Part shown: positions 61,505-64,000 of the stretch, piece after piece
How positions within the stretch are numbered: position 1 is the stretch's first letter
How the letters are laid out: each line of letters opens with the position of its first letter
Origin: Hirschia maritima DSM 19733
GTDB lineage: Bacteria; Pseudomonadota; Alphaproteobacteria; Caulobacterales; Hyphomonadaceae
Assembly (NCBI RefSeq): GCF_000378345.1
Contig: NZ_KB899545.1
Coordinates: 124,001-188,000 of the forward strand
DNA: 64,000 nt
Direction of reading: 5' to 3'
Translations under genes and position numbers: made by a program
The notes under the pieces: model-generated
The model's database searches: none
The model's input: only the letters and a program-made list of their open reading frames with translations
Told to the model about the DNA's origin: nothing

Positions 61505-62782
61505 CTAGTTTTTCAACGATGCCGCGTGATCTTCTGCAGCTTGCATCAATCTGATGACGTTACCGCCCCAGATTTTAGCCAAATCTTCTTTGCTGTAACC
61601 TTCTTTGAGTAGACGTTCAGTTATCAAAGGGAAGGCTGCGATATCGCGCATTCCAACAACGCCGCCACCGCCGTCCCAATCAGCACCAATACCTACATGG
61701 TCGGGACCAATAAGTTTTAATGCATATAAAAGCTGCTCAATAAAATCTTCAAAGTCAGCCATGTCGGCAGGAAATTCAGCATCAATTTGACGTCTTTTAT
61801 CCAGTAGCATCTGAAATTGTTCAGGTGTTGGGTTGGACCCAATCGCTTCACTTTCTTTACGGAGCTCAGCATACGCTTTTTGTCTGGCAGGGAATTGACG
61901 AAGTTCTTTCAAATAAGCGCCCAAGGCATTCATTTGAATGACTCCGCCGGTGGCTGCAAGAGTCTTTAAGCGTTCGTCATCGAGATTTCTTGGGTGATCA
62001 TAAAGAGCTTTGGTGCCTGAGTGAGATAAGATAATTGGAGTCGCTGATAGTTCGACCATATCGTCAAAGGCAAGATCGTGAGCGTGAGAAGCATCGATGA
62101 TCATTCCCAATCTGTTTGCTTCTTTGACCAATTCCTCACCCAGAGGAGATAGGCCGCCCCATTTGGGGCCTGAAATGTCTGTGCCGCTATCAGCAAATTG
62201 ATTGTTGGCAAAATGAACTGGGCCAATCATGCGTACGCCGAAATTATAGAATGTACGCAGCAGAGAAATGTCTTCTCCTAGTGGGTATGAGTTTTCAATA
62301 CTTTGATAGACTATCCGTTTGCCTGAATCTTTAATTCGCTGAGCATCTGAAGCTTTTGTGGCCATTTCAAAGTGCTCTGGATGCGCGGCAAGCATGCGTT
62401 GGATTGCTATTGCGCGCTGAATCGCGTGGTCTCGCGCTGTCTGGTATCCGATATCCGTAAGCGAACGTTGTTGGGTGTATATCACCCAAAAACCTCCATC
62501 AAGCCCGCCCTCTATCATGCGGGGAAGGTCCACTTGGGAGTAATCTAAAATGGGATCATGACGTTCAGTGATATCGAATCCCGGTTGAGCGAGGTTAGCT
62601 GGCGTATCTAGGTGGGTATCCATGACGATGAACTGGTCATGTAGCTGACGGGCTGCCGATTTTTTGGTGTCGAATTCTAAATCTGCATCAAAACTTGCGC
62701 ATGCTCCCAGAAGTGTAAGCGCGCACACTGATGTTATCAGTTTGGAAGAAAATTTCAGCTTGCAGTGTGTTTTGTGGCTCAC
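61505..62782 (-). CDS. Membrane dipeptidase (renal dipeptidase, M19) lipoprotein
   Basis: About 425 residues from GTG 62782, which has GGGGA 8 bases ahead and directly gives a lipoprotein signal with lipobox LLGAC. A longer frame from 62908 has no such signal. M19 zinc sites are visible: VMDTHLDTPANL (His-x-Asp), MIIDASHAHDLAFDDM, ILSHSGTKALYDHPRNLDD and HVGIGADWDGGGG. It cleaves dipeptides, including ones with D-residues, at the cell envelope. It faces the lyase gene end on. Confidence 0.93.
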   Translation of the reverse strand: MSHKTHCKLKFSSKLITSVCALTLLGACASFDADLEFDTKKSAARQLHDQFIVMDTHLDTPANLAQPGFDITERHDPILDYSQVDLPRMIEGGLDGGFWVIYTQQRSLTDIGYQTARDHAIQRAIAIQRMLAAHPEHFEMATKASDAQRIKDSGKRIVYQSIENSYPLGEDISLLRTFYNFGVRMIGPVHFANNQFADSGTDISGPKWGGLSPLGEELVKEANRLGMIIDASHAHDLAFDDMVELSATPIILSHSGTKALYDHPRNLDDERLKTLAATGGVIQMNALGAYLKELRQFPARQKAYAELRKESEAIGSNPTPEQFQMLLDKRRQIDAEFPADMADFEDFIEQLLYALKLIGPDHVGIGADWDGGGGVVGMRDIAAFPLITERLLKEGYSKEDLAKIWGGNVIRLMQAAEDHAASLKN

Positions 62783-63082
62783 GTTACTAATCCCCGACGG
62801 TGAATCTGTCTTTATCTTTCTCCAATTTGAGGTGCGAGTGAGTTTTTTTTCAAGAGCCAGAGAAGATAAAATATAGAAAATGTAAATTGTGCTCCGTTGA
62901 AATGGCACAACTGCACGGATTGATGTCAGGAATTAAGGATAAATCTATATGGAGAAGCATCAGATCAATAACTAAATTGAATAGGGGAGGTTTTGTCTGT
63001 CAGTTGAAACGGAATCCGGAACCACTCTATTGAGTAGATGCCTTTTGAGATCGATACATTTTTTTGCGAGGAAAGGTCTCGA

Positions 63083-63158
63083 TGGCTCCGCGAGCAGGAC
63101 TCGAACCTGCGACCAATCGATTAACAGTCGATTGCTCTACCAACTGAGCTATCGCGGA
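63083..63158 (-). tRNA. tRNA-Asn (anticodon GTT)
   Basis: A 76-base cloverleaf on the minus strand: acceptor TCCGCGA with CGCGGAG complement, anticodon arm ATCGACTGTTAATCGAT giving GTT, T-arm GCAGGTTCGAGTCCTGC and encoded CCA (63085-63083). Its sequence is the classical bacterial tRNA-Asn type. Confidence 0.97.
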
Positions 63159-63266
63159 ACAACATCGGAGGACGCGGTATATCCAGCGTATCAAAATTGT
63201 GCAATCCCTAAATTGCCCGAAAATGCATTTCTTTTGAAAAAAAATGAGTTTTCCACAAAATCACGC

Positions 63267-63298
63267 AAAAAAAAGACGGGAGCTAGAGAAAGCTCCCG
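63267..63298 (-). terminator. Rho-independent terminator reading leftward
   Basis: CGGGAGCT (63277-63284 on the plus strand) pairs with AGCTCCCG (63291-63298) around a 6-base loop; eight A at 63267-63274 give a U-tract on the minus-strand RNA. It lies 206 bases after tRNA-Cys and 110 bases before tRNA-Asn, so the two tRNAs are probably separate units. Confidence 0.8.
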
Positions 63299-63338
63299 CC
63301 AAGGCGTTGGGTGATGGTGGGTGTCTTCAGAGAAGACA
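63267..63338 (-). ncRNA. Candidate small RNA with C-rich single-stranded region and terminator
   Basis: On the minus strand a compact two-hairpin layout is seen. GTCTTC-TCT-GAAGAC (63337-63323) is followed by a C/A-rich unpaired stretch of about 24 bases (ACCCACCATCACCCAACG...), then a terminator stem CGGGAGCT/AGCTCCCG (63298-63277) with loop TTCTCT and eight T. A GATATT box 7 bases before the first hairpin could be a -10. A 74-codon frame (63415-63191) crosses the terminator and is not credible. Alternatively this is only the tail of a tRNA-Cys transcript. Confidence 0.45.
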
Positions 63339-63503
63339 TAGGCAATATCGTCCACTTTGGTTAATGGGTGGTTAAAAAATGTAATTTTACTAAAATTTGG
63401 TTTTAATTTTATCATTTATTGGAATTTTTCGTTAACACATCGATTGTTGACGAAAATCGTCGAAAAGTTGCCAATAAAATTAAAGTTGTTGTGTGAGATT
63501 TCG

Positions 63504-63577
63504 TGGAGGCCGCGTCCGGAATCGAACCGGAGTACACGGATTTGCAATCCGCTGCGTAACCACTCCGCCACGCGGCC
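63504..63577 (-). tRNA. tRNA-Cys (anticodon GCA)
   Basis: A 74-base cloverleaf on the minus strand: acceptor GGCCGCG/CGCGGCC, anticodon arm GCGGATTGCAAATCCGT giving GCA, T-arm CCGGTTCGATTCCGG, discriminator T and encoded CCA (63506-63504). The 288 bases from 63578 to 63865 hold no gene or clear signal that I can see. Confidence 0.97.
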
Positions 63578-63865
63578 TAACCGAAAACGTCTTGTTCTTT
63601 TGTGCAATGCATAACTGCTGGAACGAAGACTATGTTTATCCTGTACGCAAAACATAAAACAGGAAGGGCGACGTTCTAACATCTTATTCCAAATAGGGAA
63701 GAGCTAAAATTCAATAATTATGACAAAAACATAAATCGGAGCAAAACAAAGGAAATTTGCTGAAATTAAAATTGTGAACCTAAATAGTTGAGTGAATGAA
63801 GTTTGTATTATTAAAGTGGGAATGAATATCGAATCTTCGAGCTTCGTTTCGAATTGGAAACTCAT

Positions 63866-64000
63866 ATGAATAATGCTGTCACTCGCGAAACAATGATTGA
63901 TTCTCAGGTGCGTCCAAATGATGTCACGGATCGACGTATTCACGCAGCCCTGCAAAACACTCCGCGAGAGGTCTTTTTACCTAAGTCGCGACATTCACTT
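63866..64000 (+). CDS. Protein-L-isoaspartate O-methyltransferase family, partial
   Basis: The first 45 codons of a gene running off the right edge. MIDSQVRPNDVTDRRIHAAL followed by TPREVFLPKS matches the N-terminus of the alphaproteobacterial Pcm-like family (MIDxQLRPxxVxD...PREAFVP). The full members repair isoaspartyl residues using S-adenosylmethionine and often precede a tolC gene. The catalytic part lies outside the window. Confidence 0.85.
   Translation, partial: MNNAVTRETMIDSQVRPNDVTDRRIHAALQNTPREVFLPKSRHSL

Noticed and set aside
63191-63415. 74-codon minus-strand frame between tRNA-Asn and tRNA-Cys
   Set aside because: It runs through a strong rho-independent terminator and has no family features; the terminator is better explained by a small RNA or transcript end.
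1-64000. CRISPR arrays, insertion sequences and rRNA operons
   Set aside because: No regularly spaced direct repeats, transposase frames or rRNA-like sequence were seen on reading the window.

Overview
The window reads as chromosome from an alphaproteobacterium, most likely a moderately AT-rich, marine, stalked or budding Hyphomonadaceae type (Hirschia-like). This rests on an RcGTA-type gene transfer agent cluster, a tRNA-His with no extra 5' G and with A as discriminator base, the alphaproteobacterial gene order feuPQ-cycHJKL-degP-regulator-kinase-glnE, and a PleC/DivJ-type kinase near pepN. The genus is inferred; the class is well supported. No insertion sequence, integrase, CRISPR array or rRNA operon was seen.

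Region 1 (about 0.3-15.1 kb) is a gene transfer agent structural cluster in canonical order: small terminase (g1), large terminase (g2), portal (g3), g3.5, prohead protease (g4), major capsid (g5), head-tail adaptor (g6), tail terminator (g8), major tail protein (g9), a very short g11-like protein, distal tail (g12), hub (g13), NlpC/P60 peptidase (g14) and the 1254-residue megatron/host-specificity protein (g15). I could not find g7 or g10, and several genes foreign to a GTA are inserted like phage morons: a 291-aa protein with a nuclease-like motif after g2, a membrane protein and an inverted 105-aa gene between g4 and g5, an inverted 39-codon ORF with its own promoter and a nearby terminator after g5, and an inverted SRPBCC gene between g8 and g9.

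Region 2 (15.2-30.2 kb) is housekeeping: a CbpA-like J-domain protein, then a PepSY protein with a FeuPQ-like two-component system that leads directly into the cytochrome c maturation genes ccmI, ccmE, ccmF and ccmH. Next come an alpha/beta-hydrolase-OsmC fusion, a DegP protease with its own response regulator and kinase, and glnE. Region 3 (30.3-41.5 kb) holds a six-EF-hand periplasmic protein, an ECF sigma factor with a membrane anti-sigma candidate and a periplasmic CnrX/Spy-like sensor, then a leftward block with a PdhS/PleC-family kinase, a single-domain response regulator with an Arg-rich tail, an EAL phosphodiesterase, aminopeptidase N, a conserved unknown, tRNA-His and a DEDDh exonuclease.

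Region 4 (41.8-61.4 kb) is a large aryl polyene pigment cluster. A MIO-type aromatic amino acid ammonia lyase should make the aryl starter. An AMP-ligase fused to a hotdog dehydratase, two acyl carrier proteins, two full ketosynthases plus a short ketosynthase-like protein, a ketoreductase, a second dehydratase and a 4'-phosphopantetheinyl transferase should build the polyene. Two acyltransferases, a family 2 glycosyltransferase, a thioesterase, a LolA-like protein, an MMPL transporter and a DUF3261 lipoprotein should attach it to a lipid and move it to the outer membrane. A flavin-dependent halogenase-type protein with intact signature motifs suggests a halogenated pigment. A MipA/OmpV porin and two paralogous secreted proteins sit inside the cluster. 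The window ends with a membrane dipeptidase, tRNA-Asn, a candidate small RNA, tRNA-Cys and the start of a protein-L-isoaspartate methyltransferase gene.
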